Positions 53,229-61,194 of a DNA stretch of 64,000 bases are shown piece after piece; positions within the stretch are counted from its first letter, which is position 1; every line of letters starts with the position of its first letter. A model generated the notes under the pieces. The model had not been told where the DNA came from, made no database searches, and saw only the letters and a program-made list of their open reading frames with translations. Source of the DNA: Lentzea alba. Lineage in GTDB: Bacteria > Actinomycetota > Actinomycetes > Mycobacteriales > Pseudonocardiaceae. The translations under genes were made by a program, and so were the position numbers. The stretch covers positions 186,001-250,000 of the forward strand of contig NZ_JAAMPJ010000005.1 of the NCBI RefSeq assembly GCF_011067745.1, in the 5' to 3' direction.

Positions 53229-54543
53229 TGGGCGCGAGGCCGATCGTCACGTCGACCGTTTCCGGCGCACCGCAGCAACCACCGCGATCCTCCTCGGGAG
53301 CGTCGAACACACCGGCTCCACCGCACACTCCGGTCTCCGGCAGCACGAGCTCCACCCGCCCCGCCGACTCGTGATCACCCGCGATCGCCGCGACGACCGA
53401 CCGGACCTGCTCGTAGCCGGTCAGCGCCAAGAACGTCGGCGCGCGGCCGTAGCTCTTCATGCCCACCAGGTAAACGCCCGGCTCGGGATGCCGCAACTCG
53501 CCTTCACCGTGCGGGTAGACGGTGCCGCACGAATGGACGTTCGGGTCGATCAACGGCGCGAGCTTCACCGGTGCTTGCAACACCGGATCCAAGTCGAGCC
53601 GGATCTCCGACAGCCACGACAGATCCGGCCGGAACCCCGTCAGCACAACGACTTCGTCGACGCCCTCGACACGGTGGCCGTCGAACGACTCCAGCGCGAG
53701 CTTGCCGTCAGCGCCGCGCTCGACCGCTGCGGTGCGGAACCCGGTGACCGTCTCGACGTGACCAGCCTCGGCCGCCTTCTCGGCCCTCGACCCCAACGCG
53801 CCGCGCGCGGGCAGCTGATCGGCCTCGCCGCCACCGAAGACGTTGCCGACCGCACCACGCCGCAACAACCAGACGATCTTCGTGCCGGGCTCCTGCTCGG
53901 CCAGGTCCGCCAGCGCGACCAGCGCGGTGAGCGCCGAGTGCCCGCTACCCGCGACCGCGATCCGCTTGCCCGCGTACCGGGCACGCTCGGCCGCGACCTC
54001 CGGCACGCGGTAGCTGATCTGCGACGCCGCCGCCCTCTCCCCCACCGCGGGCAGCCCGTCACCACCCAACGGGTTCGGCGAACCCCACGTGCCGGAGGCG
54101 TCGATCACCGCCTGGGCGCTGATCCGCTCCTCGCCGCCGGCGGTCTGCACGTGCACCGTCAACGGCTCCTCCTCACGTCCGGAGTCGACGATCCGGTCCC
54201 GGCCGCGCCGTGCGACACCGACCACCCGCGCACCGAACCGAACCCGGTCGCCCAGGGCGGCCGCGAGCGGCGCGAGGTAGCGATCCGCCCACTCGGCACC
54301 GGTCGGGTAGCCGTCGCCGTCCGGCTTCACCCAGCCGGTCGGTTCGAGCAGGCGGGCCGCCGCCGGATCCACGAGCTCGCTCCACCGCGAGAACAACCGC
54401 ACGTGGTTCCACTGCGACACGGCGGCCCCCGCCCGGTCGCCGGCTTCCAGCACAATCGGCCGCACCCCTCGTTCGACCAAGTGCGCCGCCGCAGCCAAAC
54501 CCGCAGGTCCAGCTCCCACCACGACCACCGGCAACCCGTTCAC
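53218..54543 (-). CDS. FAD-dependent oxidoreductase with Cys-rich C-terminus
   Basis: The 441-residue flavoprotein has VVVVGAGPAGLAAAAHLVERG (FAD), ASGTWGSPNPLGG, AVAGSGHSALTALVALADLA (second nucleotide site, about 190) and VVVLTGFRPDLSWLSEI. The last 60 residues add PETGVCGGAGVFD and GGCCGAPE, cysteines that could hold a metalloid. Such proteins occur in actinobacterial ars clusters next to ArsO-like proteins and MFS pumps; the reaction is unknown. It is first in the leftward operon, and its ATG at 54543 faces the ArsR-ArsN fusion gene across a shared operator region. Confidence 0.85.
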   Translation of the reverse strand: MNGLPVVVVGAGPAGLAAAAHLVERGVRPIVLEAGDRAGAAVSQWNHVRLFSRWSELVDPAAARLLEPTGWVKPDGDGYPTGAEWADRYLAPLAAALGDRVRFGARVVGVARRGRDRIVDSGREEEPLTVHVQTAGGEERISAQAVIDASGTWGSPNPLGGDGLPAVGERAAASQISYRVPEVAAERARYAGKRIAVAGSGHSALTALVALADLAEQEPGTKIVWLLRRGAVGNVFGGGEADQLPARGALGSRAEKAAEAGHVETVTGFRTAAVERGADGKLALESFDGHRVEGVDEVVVLTGFRPDLSWLSEIRLDLDPVLQAPVKLAPLIDPNVHSCGTVYPHGEGELRHPEPGVYLVGMKSYGRAPTFLALTGYEQVRSVVAAIAGDHESAGRVELVLPETGVCGGAGVFDAPEEDRGGCCGAPETVDVTIGLAPSAR

Positions 54544-54555
54544 CGCACACCCCTT

Positions 54556-54634
54556 GTATCGATGGACTTCAAATCAACACCAGGGACTGTATCGACGTGG
54601 ATCGATTGACGCAACCATCGATTTGCGTCGATAC
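54556..54634. promoter_or_regulatory. Divergent operator region with repeated ATCGAT half-sites
   Basis: Between the two divergent ars transcripts are GTATCGATG (54556-54564), the arm pair GTATCGACG (54589-54597) and CGTCGATAC (54626-54634), and two more ATCGAT copies at 54601 and 54617. The 9-bp arms are exact complements. This is a plausible array for the ArsR domain of the fusion encoded at 54642, controlling both directions. Confidence 0.65.
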
Positions 54635-54641
54635 TTGCCGC

Positions 54642-55478
54642 ATGACGGCCACTACGCCCAGTCCTCGGCTGCTCGGCACGCAGGACGCCGCCACCTACTC
54701 GGAGTGGTTCGCGAGCCTTGCCGAACCCACCCGCGTCCGGTTGCTGCACGCCGCCGCGACCGCGGGCCGGTCGATGACGGTCGGCGAGCTGACCGAGCTG
54801 CTCGGCATCAGCCAGTCGACCTGCTCGCACCACGTCCGCAAACTCGCCGACATCGGATTCCTGCTGTTGCACAAGGAAGGCACGGCCACCCACGTCACCG
54901 TGAACCCCAACTGCTGCACGGGGCTCCCCCACGCCGCCGACGTGGTGATGGGCGTGCTCGCGCCACGCCCGTGCCGCCCCGGCAACCTGCCGCTCGACGT
55001 CACCGTCCGTGCGATGCGTGAGGACGACTGGACCGCCGTACGTCGCATCTACGCCGAAGGCATCGCCACCGGCGACGCCACGTTCGAAACCGAAGTCCCC
55101 CAACGCCGTGCGCTCGACTCCAAGTGGCTACGCGACCACCGCTGGATCGCCGAGGTCGACGACGCGGTGGCGGGCTGGGCCGCGGCAACTCCTGTGTCCA
55201 CGCGGGAGTGCTACTCCGGTGTGGCCGAACACTCGGTATACGTGAGCACGGACTTCCGTGGCCGTGGCGTCGGCAAAGCCCTGTTGCACAAGCTCGTCAC
55301 GGCCGCCGACGAGGCCGGCTTGTGGACGTTGCAGACGTCGATCTTCCCCGAGAACCGCGCCAGCCTTGCCCTGCACCACTCCGCGGGCTTCCGCACCCTC
55401 GGCGTCCGTGAACGCATCGCGCAACACCACGGCGTGTGGCGCGACACCGTCTTCCTCGAACGCCGCACAGCCAACTAG
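54642..55478 (+). CDS. ArsR-type repressor fused to GNAT acetyltransferase (ArsN-like)
   Basis: The 278-residue fusion has an ArsR winged helix (about 15-105; SLAEPTRVRLLHAAATAGRSMTVGELTELLGISQSTCSHHVRKLADIGF) and a GNAT domain (121-278). Cysteines C61 in the recognition helix, C91-C92 (NPNCCTG) and C111 could bind As(III). The acetyltransferase half resembles the phosphinothricin/arsinothricin N-acetyltransferase branch: RRIYAEGIATGDATFETEVP, acetyl-CoA loop FRGRGVGKALLH, and NRASLALHHSAGFRTLGVRERIAQHHGVWRDTVF. ArsN enzymes detoxify the arsenical antibiotic arsinothricin. The N-terminal half would let it control its own gene and the divergent flavoprotein-MFS operon. Confidence 0.88.
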   Translation: MTATTPSPRLLGTQDAATYSEWFASLAEPTRVRLLHAAATAGRSMTVGELTELLGISQSTCSHHVRKLADIGFLLLHKEGTATHVTVNPNCCTGLPHAADVVMGVLAPRPCRPGNLPLDVTVRAMREDDWTAVRRIYAEGIATGDATFETEVPQRRALDSKWLRDHRWIAEVDDAVAGWAAATPVSTRECYSGVAEHSVYVSTDFRGRGVGKALLHKLVTAADEAGLWTLQTSIFPENRASLALHHSAGFRTLGVRERIAQHHGVWRDTVFLERRTAN

Positions 55479-55532
55479 AACTCCGACCCCTGAGCTGTCG
55501 CCGCACGCGGTGACAGCTACTTCGAGGTGCCC

Positions 55533-56546
55533 ATGAACCGCTACGACGCCATCGTCATCGGCGGCGGCCAGTCCGGACTCGCCGCCGCCCACGCCCTCAT
55601 CGCCCGAGACCTGCGCCCGCTCGTGCTCGAAGCCGGCCACGAGCCGGTCGGCTCGTGGCCGCACTACTACGACAGCCTCACCCTGTTCTCCCCCGCCCGC
55701 TACAGCGCGCTGCCCGGCCTGCCGTTCCCCGGTGATCCCGAGCGCTATCCACACCGCGACGAGGTCGTGGACTACCTGCGGACCTACGCCTCGCACCTCG
55801 AAGCCGACATCCGCACCAGCCAACGCGTCGTGGAAGTCGTCCACGACAACGAGTTCCGCGTCACCACCGCAGACGGCACCAGCTTCGCCACGCCGATCGT
55901 CGTCTCCGCTACAGGTGGCTTCGGAAACCCGCATCACCCCGCGCTGCCCGGCCTCGACGACTTCCCCGGCACCGTCCTGCACGCCGCGCACTACCGCTCG
56001 CCGAAACCGTTCCACGGCCAGCGCGTCATCGTGGTCGGCGCCGGCAACTCCGCCGTCCAGATCGCCGCCGAACTCGCCGAACACGCCCACGTCACGCTCG
56101 CGACCCGCAAGCCGGTGAAGTTCTCCGCGCAACGCCCGTTCGGTCGCGACCTGCACTTCTGGCTCGACCGCACACGCCTCGACCACCTCCCGATCGGCCC
56201 CTGGCTTCCGGACGGCTTCACCACGCCAGTCCTCGACACCGGCCGCTACCGGACAGCCCTCGAACAACACCGCCCGGACCGACGACCGATGTTCACCGCA
56301 CTGGAGGATTCCAAGGCCATCTGGTCGGACGACCAGCGCGAACATGTCGACGCGATCATCCTGGCCACTGGGTATCGGCCCGACCTGCCGTACTTGGGCA
56401 CGTTGGGCGTCGACCACAACCGCGGCATCTCACGGCATCACGGGCTCGGCTTCGTCGGCCTCGACTGGCAACGCAGCCTCTCGTCCGCCACCTTGAGAGG
56501 AGTCGGCCGCGACGCCGCCCACGTCGTGCGCCGCCTCCTCAAATGA
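55533..56546 (+). CDS. Second ArsO-like flavin monooxygenase
   Basis: The 337-residue flavoprotein has IVIGGGQSGLAAAHALIARDL (FAD), GSWPHYYDSLTLFSPARYSALPGLPFPGDP (the same family pattern as the protein at 51059), VIVVGAGNSAVQIAAELAEH (NADPH, about 167-185) and IILATGYRPDLPYLGTLGV. It ends in SSATLRGVGRDAAHVVRRLL. It lies 54 nt after the ArsR-ArsN fusion in the same direction, so it is likely part of that transcript. ATG 55533 was chosen over GTG 55527 because GAGG lies 5-6 nt before it. The substrate, perhaps an organoarsenical, is inferred. Confidence 0.85.
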   Translation: MNRYDAIVIGGGQSGLAAAHALIARDLRPLVLEAGHEPVGSWPHYYDSLTLFSPARYSALPGLPFPGDPERYPHRDEVVDYLRTYASHLEADIRTSQRVVEVVHDNEFRVTTADGTSFATPIVVSATGGFGNPHHPALPGLDDFPGTVLHAAHYRSPKPFHGQRVIVVGAGNSAVQIAAELAEHAHVTLATRKPVKFSAQRPFGRDLHFWLDRTRLDHLPIGPWLPDGFTTPVLDTGRYRTALEQHRPDRRPMFTALEDSKAIWSDDQREHVDAIILATGYRPDLPYLGTLGVDHNRGISRHHGLGFVGLDWQRSLSSATLRGVGRDAAHVVRRLLK

Positions 56547-56559
56547 ACACACCCTCGGA

Positions 56560-57051
56560 TCAGTTCAACGAAAGCTGATCGCGGTGGAAGTCGAAGTGTT
56601 GCACCGGGAAGCGGTACAGGTCGGCGAGCGTCATGAAGTCCTGGAAGCACGGGTCCCAGCGGGTCGGGTAGTGCATGCCGCGTGACAGGTCGCGCTCACG
56701 GTCGAGGCGCCGGTGCAGCGCGGCGATCGTGCGGTCGCACAGGGCGTCCATCCCGCGGCGAGGCAGGAAGGTGCCGCCCAGCCACGACCCGAGGTAGTTC
56801 ACCACGTCGAACGGCTTCGTGCCCGCGTTGAGCACCCGCGCGAAGCCACGACTCACGCCGAGCGGCAACCGGCTGAAGCCACGCGCCAGCGCGAGCAGTG
56901 CCCGCATGATCAGAAAGCCGAGCAGCATGTGGAAGAGCAGTTGCCGGTTGTTCCAGCGCGTACCGGAGGACCTGCGTCGCAACTCGGCCGACGTGGCCTG
57001 CGCGAGCAACGCGTGAAACGTTGCTCGCGCTCGCTCCAGGTCCTCATGCAT
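56560..57051 (-). CDS. DinB-superfamily-like protein
   Basis: The 163-residue helical protein starts MHEDLERARATFHALLAQATSAELRRRSSGTRWNNRQLLFHMLLGF and has later histidines in HRRLDRERDLSRGMHYP and QHFDFHRDQLSLN. The pattern fits the four-helix DinB/YfiT-like metalloenzyme fold with a metal site made of three histidines. Members include mycothiol-dependent enzymes, but the N-terminal region does not clearly match those. ATG 57051 is preferred; a GTG lies 15 nt upstream. The gene is convergent with the second ArsO-like gene and not obviously part of the arsenic island. Confidence 0.65.
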   Translation of the reverse strand: MHEDLERARATFHALLAQATSAELRRRSSGTRWNNRQLLFHMLLGFLIMRALLALARGFSRLPLGVSRGFARVLNAGTKPFDVVNYLGSWLGGTFLPRRGMDALCDRTIAALHRRLDRERDLSRGMHYPTRWDPCFQDFMTLADLYRFPVQHFDFHRDQLSLN

Positions 57052-57103
57052 CGGCCCGGTGTCCACCTGTCGATTGTGCGCCTTCAGCGGGGGGCCGCAA
57101 AAG

Positions 57104-57973
57104 TCAGGCCAGGCGCAGCCGGTTGTGCAGCGCCCACGCACCCACCCCGACGACCAGCGCGGCCAATGCCACGAACAGGCCTGCCTCGATCACCTGGAAC
57201 GACCAGAACCGCTCGTCCGGCTGAAACCCCACCTCGCGCACGACTCCCTGCGCCCGCATGCACTCGGTGATGGTCGTGTCGCATCCCGCCGGGGAGAAGG
57301 ACACGGGGTTGCCTGCTGCATCCACATAGGACGATTCGACGATCCACGCGCCGGCGGGCAGCTCGTCGCTCGTCGACGTGATCGGGGTCGCGTAGGCCGG
57401 CCGCAGGGCGTTGCCGACCACGGCGATCGCCGGGACGTACGCGATCACGGTGATCACCATGGCGGCCAGCGTGTTGCGCGCCAGCAGACCGAAGGTCGCG
57501 CTGAGTGTGAAGGCCAGCGCCGTGTAGGCGCCGAGCGCGAGGCCCTGGATCTCGAACGTCGGCGTCACCAGCCTGCCGCCGAACATCACGGCCTGCAGCG
57601 GCACGGAGGACCACGCGTTGAGCAGTCCGAGCAGGGTCATGCCGGTGACGACCGGCAGTCCCGCCACCACGATCTTGGTGGCCCACCACCGGGTGCGGCC
57701 GATCGACTGGGTCAGTCCGAACACGTGCGTCCCGTGTTCGATCTCGCGGCCGAAGAGCGGTGCGCCGGCGAACATGCCGAGCAACACCGGCAACGCGAGC
57801 AGCACGAGCCGCAGGTAGTTGATGTACGTGCCGTACCGGTCGTCGAGGAGCTGCTCGTCGGTGATCGACTGCGCGTCGAACCGGACGAACGTCATCAACG
57901 CCGCCAGTCCGGCGACGATGCCGAGGCTGAGGAGGATCTGCAGCCGTTGCTGCCGCCACGCCACCCAGGTCAT
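57104..57973 (-). CDS. ABC transporter permease (ABC-2-like)
   Basis: The 289-residue membrane protein has six predicted helices (start MTWVAWRQQRLQILLSLGIVAGL; VLLALPVLLGMFAGAPLFGREIEHGTHVFGLTQSIGRTRWWATK). It has a large outside loop between helices 5 and 6 (about 200-250) with cysteines in AGCDTTITECM. The layout fits antibiotic or peptide exporters of the YtrC/D or EcsB type. It is coupled to the ATPase gene by an ATGA overlap. Its substrate is unknown. Confidence 0.85.
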   Translation of the reverse strand: MTWVAWRQQRLQILLSLGIVAGLAALMTFVRFDAQSITDEQLLDDRYGTYINYLRLVLLALPVLLGMFAGAPLFGREIEHGTHVFGLTQSIGRTRWWATKIVVAGLPVVTGMTLLGLLNAWSSVPLQAVMFGGRLVTPTFEIQGLALGAYTALAFTLSATFGLLARNTLAAMVITVIAYVPAIAVVGNALRPAYATPITSTSDELPAGAWIVESSYVDAAGNPVSFSPAGCDTTITECMRAQGVVREVGFQPDERFWSFQVIEAGLFVALAALVVGVGAWALHNRLRLA

Positions 57974-58821
57974 GCCGTCACCTTCTTCGCGGAACGCAGG
58001 TATGCCAGTGCCAGTTCTTCGAGCGACGGCTCGTTGTTGTCCCAGCCGGGGGCGTTGGAGGTGCGGGCGAGCACGGTCGCCTGCCGACCGGTCGTGCGCG
58101 CCTCGACCACGCCGTCAGGCAGCACCAGCTCTCGCGAGCCGACCAGAACCCGGTGCTGCGTCAGCAGATCCTCGACGTCGCCCTGCAACTGGACCTGTCC
58201 GCCGGACAACAGCAGCAGGTGATCGCACACCCCGTCGAGGTCGGCGATCACGTGCGAGGACAGCAGCACGGTCATGCCCGTCTCGGCGACCTCGGCCAGC
58301 ACGGCCTGCATGACCTCCTGTCGGGCAACGGGATCGAGGTCGGCCAACGGCTCGTCGAGCATCAGCAGTTCGGGACGCCTGCCCATCGCGACGGCGAGCG
58401 CGACCCGCGTGCGCTGGCCGCCGGACAGCGTGCCGACCTTCGCGTCGAACGGCACGTCCGCCTCACGCACGAGCCGGTGGGCGTACTGGTCGTCCCAGCC
58501 GGGGTTCAGCTTCGCGCCCGCCCGCAGCATCTCCTCGACGGTGAACCCCTTGTACAGCGGCTTGTCCTGCCCGAGGAACGCGAGCTGCCGGTTCGCACCG
58601 TGCTTGCCGGGCACCTGTCCCAGCACCCGGATCTCCCCGCTCGTCGGCCGCATCAGTCCCGTGGCGAGGCGCATGAGCGTGCTCTTGCCCGCTCCGTTGG
58701 GTCCGATCAGTGCCGAGATCCGACCGGCGGGCAGCTGGAACGTGCAGTCGCGCAGCCCCCAGCCGCGTCGGTAGCGCAGGGTGAGCGCCGTCGCGTCGAG
58801 CGCGATCGTGGTCAACGTCAT
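57970..58821 (-). CDS. ABC transporter ATP-binding protein
   Basis: The 283-residue ATPase has Walker A GPNGAGKST (about residues 39-47), Q-loop LAFLGQDKPLYKGFT, signature TLSGGQRTRVALAVAMG and Walker B LLMLDEPLADLD followed by SSHVIAD. It pairs with the permease that follows. ATG 58821 (MTLTTIALDA) overlaps the gntR stop as ATGA and has GGAG upstream, so the frame's 30-codon extension is not used. The gntR-ATPase-permease order matches YtrA-type operons induced by cell-wall antibiotics, an analogy rather than proof. Confidence 0.9.
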   Translation of the reverse strand: MTLTTIALDATALTLRYRRGWGLRDCTFQLPAGRISALIGPNGAGKSTLMRLATGLMRPTSGEIRVLGQVPGKHGANRQLAFLGQDKPLYKGFTVEEMLRAGAKLNPGWDDQYAHRLVREADVPFDAKVGTLSGGQRTRVALAVAMGRRPELLMLDEPLADLDPVARQEVMQAVLAEVAETGMTVLLSSHVIADLDGVCDHLLLLSGGQVQLQGDVEDLLTQHRVLVGSRELVLPDGVVEARTTGRQATVLARTSNAPGWDNNEPSLEELALAYLRSAKKVTA

Positions 58822-59195
58822 TCTCCTTCGTAGTGCAGGTCCAGTTGTGCTTTGACGAGTGCCTCGACGTACTCGCGGTCCAGTCCGTCCTCCCGTGCCC
58901 GCTTCATCCACCCGGCCAGTTCCTCCCGCAACTGGTCCGCGTCCGGCTGAGTCAGCGCCGCGGACACGAAGGTCCCCACGCCGCGGCGGCCCTCCACCAG
59001 CCCCGCGAGCTCCAGCTCCCGGTACGCCTTCAGCACGGTGTTCGGGTTGATCGAGGTCGTGGCCACGACCTCCTTCACCGTGGGCAGCTGGTCTCCCGGC
59101 TGCAGCAGCCCCAGGCGCAACGCGTGCTTGGTCTGGCTGACCAGCTGCTGGTAGGCGGCCACGCCGGAGCGGCGGTCGATCCGGAACTCGATCAC
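58818..59195 (-). CDS. GntR-family regulator, YtrA subfamily
   Basis: The 125-residue protein has an N-terminal GntR winged helix (AYQQLVSQTKHALRLGLLQPGDQLPTVKEVVATTSINPNTVLKAYRELELAGLVEGRRGVGTFV, between about 15 and 80) and only a short C-terminal helical tail, as in the YtrA group linked to ABC transporters. It leads the operon and probably represses it at the adjacent palindromes. GTG 59195 was preferred to TTG 59198 for its distance from AGAGG. Confidence 0.88.
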   Translation of the reverse strand: MIEFRIDRRSGVAAYQQLVSQTKHALRLGLLQPGDQLPTVKEVVATTSINPNTVLKAYRELELAGLVEGRRGVGTFVSAALTQPDADQLREELAGWMKRAREDGLDREYVEALVKAQLDLHYEGE

Positions 59196-59209
59196 CAATG
59201 CCTCTTTAT

Positions 59210-59225
59210 CTAGTTAACTAGTTAA
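59210..59225 (-). promoter_or_regulatory. Palindromic GntR/YtrA operator
   Basis: Overlapping palindromes CTAGTTAACTAG (59210-59221) and TTAACTAGTTAA (59214-59225) lie 15 nt before the gntR start in an A/T-rich patch. It is the probable autoregulatory site. Confidence 0.7.
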
Positions 59226-59286
59226 ACCACTATCTACCCGTCGGAGGCCCGCCGTCAAGATCGGTGACCCGTGACAGGATCGAGTC

Positions 59287-60480
59287 ATGACCGACCTGCA
59301 CGAGCTCTACCGCGACCTGCACCGCCACCCCGAACTGTCGCTGCAGGAGTTCCGCACCGCCGGAGTGCTCGCGGATGCGCTGCGGCCGTTGGGCTTCGAC
59401 GTCACCACCGAGGTGGGCGGCACGGGCGTTGTCGGCGTACTGCGCAATGGCGACGGTCCGGTCGTGATGCTCCGCGCGGACATGGACGCGCTGCCGGTCG
59501 AGGAGAAGACCGGACTGCCTTACGCCTCGACCACGCGGGCGACCAACTCCGACGGCGAAGAGGTGCCCGTGGCGCACGCGTGCGGGCACGACATGCACGC
59601 CACGTGTCTCATCGGGGCGGCCGAGCAACTCGCACGGGCTCGCGCGGAGTGGTCGGGAACCCTGCTCGTGGTCTTCCAGCCCGCCGAGGAGTTGGGCAGC
59701 GGCGCGCGGGCCATGGTCGAGGACGGGCTGTTCGACCGGTTCGGCAAGCCGGACGTCGTGCTGGCACAGCACGTCGGGCCGTTGCCCGCCGGGTTCATCG
59801 CGCACGGCAGCGGGCCGGTGATGGCGGCGTCCGACTCGGCGCGGATCACGTTGTTCGGACGGGGTGGGCACGGTTCGGCGCCTGAGACGGCTGTTGATCC
59901 GGTGTTGATGGCCGCGCATGTTGTCGTGCGGCTGCAGGGGATCGTCTCGCGCGAGATCTCACCGTCGGAGCGTGCGGTCGTCACGGTCGGACGGTTGCAG
60001 GCGGGCACCAAGGAGAACGTGATTCCGGAGACGGCCGAGATCGGGGTGAACATCCGGTCGTTCAACGAGCACATCGCCGGCATCGTGCGCAGTGCCGTCG
60101 AACGGATCGTGCGTGCGGAGGCGGCGGCGTCCGGGGCGCCGCGTGAGCCGGAGATCGAGTGGCACGGCGGCACACCGGTGCTGGTGTCGGACGAAAGCGC
60201 GACCGGCAGGACGGTGGCCGCGTTCACCGAGCACTTCGGCGCGGAGCGGCTGATTCCCGGTGCGACGGTCAACGCCAGCGAGGACGCCGGCGTGTTCGGC
60301 TCGGCCGCGGGCGTGCCGACGGTGTTCTGGTTCTTCGGCGGCATCGACTTCTCGAACTGGGAATCCGGCCGGGCCGTCGCGATGAACCACTCCCCCGAGT
60401 TCGCCCCGGACATCGAGCCGACGCTGACGACCGGGGTCGGCGCGCTGGTCGTCGCCGCGCGGGAGTGGCTCAGGAACTAG
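59287..60480 (+). CDS. M20-family amidohydrolase (hippurate hydrolase/IAA-amino acid hydrolase-like)
   Basis: The 397-residue metallopeptidase has HRHPELSLQEFRTA, LRADMDALPVEE, the metal site HACGHDMHATCLIGAA, FQPAEELGSGARAMVEDG, RGGHGSAPETAVDPV (lid/dimer region) and a final MNHSPEF with the last metal histidine. It probably removes acyl groups from N-acyl amino acids; the exact substrate is open. It starts at ATG 59287, behind GGATCGAG. Its 3' end overlaps the convergent TetR gene by 11 nt. Confidence 0.9.
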   Translation: MTDLHELYRDLHRHPELSLQEFRTAGVLADALRPLGFDVTTEVGGTGVVGVLRNGDGPVVMLRADMDALPVEEKTGLPYASTTRATNSDGEEVPVAHACGHDMHATCLIGAAEQLARARAEWSGTLLVVFQPAEELGSGARAMVEDGLFDRFGKPDVVLAQHVGPLPAGFIAHGSGPVMAASDSARITLFGRGGHGSAPETAVDPVLMAAHVVVRLQGIVSREISPSERAVVTVGRLQAGTKENVIPETAEIGVNIRSFNEHIAGIVRSAVERIVRAEAAASGAPREPEIEWHGGTPVLVSDESATGRTVAAFTEHFGAERLIPGATVNASEDAGVFGSAAGVPTVFWFFGGIDFSNWESGRAVAMNHSPEFAPDIEPTLTTGVGALVVAAREWLRN

Positions 60481-61096
60481 CGATGCCGTCGTACATCACG
60501 CGCCGGACCGCCTCGCTGAGCGCGCGCTGGTCTTCCGGTGTGCGCAGCGTGGTGATCGCCGAGCCGAGGATCATGCCGTTGATGGCCCTGGCGGTGTTGC
60601 CGACGTCGAGGTCGGCGCGCAGGTAGCCCAGCTCGACCCCGTGCGACAGGTACGCGGCGGTCATCGCGGCGGCCAGGTCGAACAGGTCGAGGATGCGTTC
60701 GGCCATGGCCCGGTCGATGCCCGGCGCCTCGAACAGCAGCAGCCGCGGGACGCGCGGGTCCTCGCCGAAGATGCGGGCCAGCGACTCGCCGATGCGCGCG
60801 GACTGCTCGCGGTACTCGGCGAGCGTCGACACCGCGTCCGGCGCGTTCTCCGCGGTCAGGGCGCCGGTGATGCGCGCGACCAGCTCGTCCACGACGTGGT
60901 CGACGATGTCCCGCTTGTTCTGGAAGTAGCGGTAGAACGTGCCGTGCCCGATGCCGAGGCGCGTGGCCACGTCGGCGATGCCGGTGGCGTGGTAGCCCCG
61001 TTCGGCGAAGCAGTCGAAGGCCGCGTCGATGATCTCGCGGCGCAGTTCCTGCTTCTTGCGCTCGGCGCGGCTGACCGGTTCGGCACTGGACGTCAT
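60470..61096 (-). CDS. TetR-family regulator
   Basis: The 208-residue protein has a TetR helix-turn-helix (about 15-60; REIIDAAFDCFAERGYHATGIADVATRLGIGHGTFYRYFQNKRDIV) and a C-terminal ligand domain. It is divergent from a Baeyer-Villiger-type monooxygenase with tandem 19-nt repeats between, so it is the likely repressor of that gene. ATG 61096 gives a normal N-terminus; the nine-codon upstream extension in the frame is not supported by a ribosome site. Confidence 0.9.
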   Translation of the reverse strand: MTSSAEPVSRAERKKQELRREIIDAAFDCFAERGYHATGIADVATRLGIGHGTFYRYFQNKRDIVDHVVDELVARITGALTAENAPDAVSTLAEYREQSARIGESLARIFGEDPRVPRLLLFEAPGIDRAMAERILDLFDLAAAMTAAYLSHGVELGYLRADLDVGNTARAINGMILGSAITTLRTPEDQRALSEAVRRVMYDGIASS

Positions 61097-61137
61097 GCGC
61101 TCAAGTCTATGACCTGCGGACACTTGTGATCACCTGA

Positions 61138-61175
61138 GAACTGACATACGGTTCCGGAACTGACACGCGATTCCG
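61138..61175. repeat. Two contiguous 19-nt direct repeats between tetR and the monooxygenase gene
   Basis: GAACTGACATACGGTTCCG (61138-61156) and GAACTGACACGCGATTCCG (61157-61175) match at 16 of 19 positions. They lie 20 nt before the monooxygenase ATG and 42 nt from the tetR start, as expected for paired TetR operators. Confidence 0.75.
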
Positions 61176-61194
61176 TTGTGGCGAGGAGGTCGGG

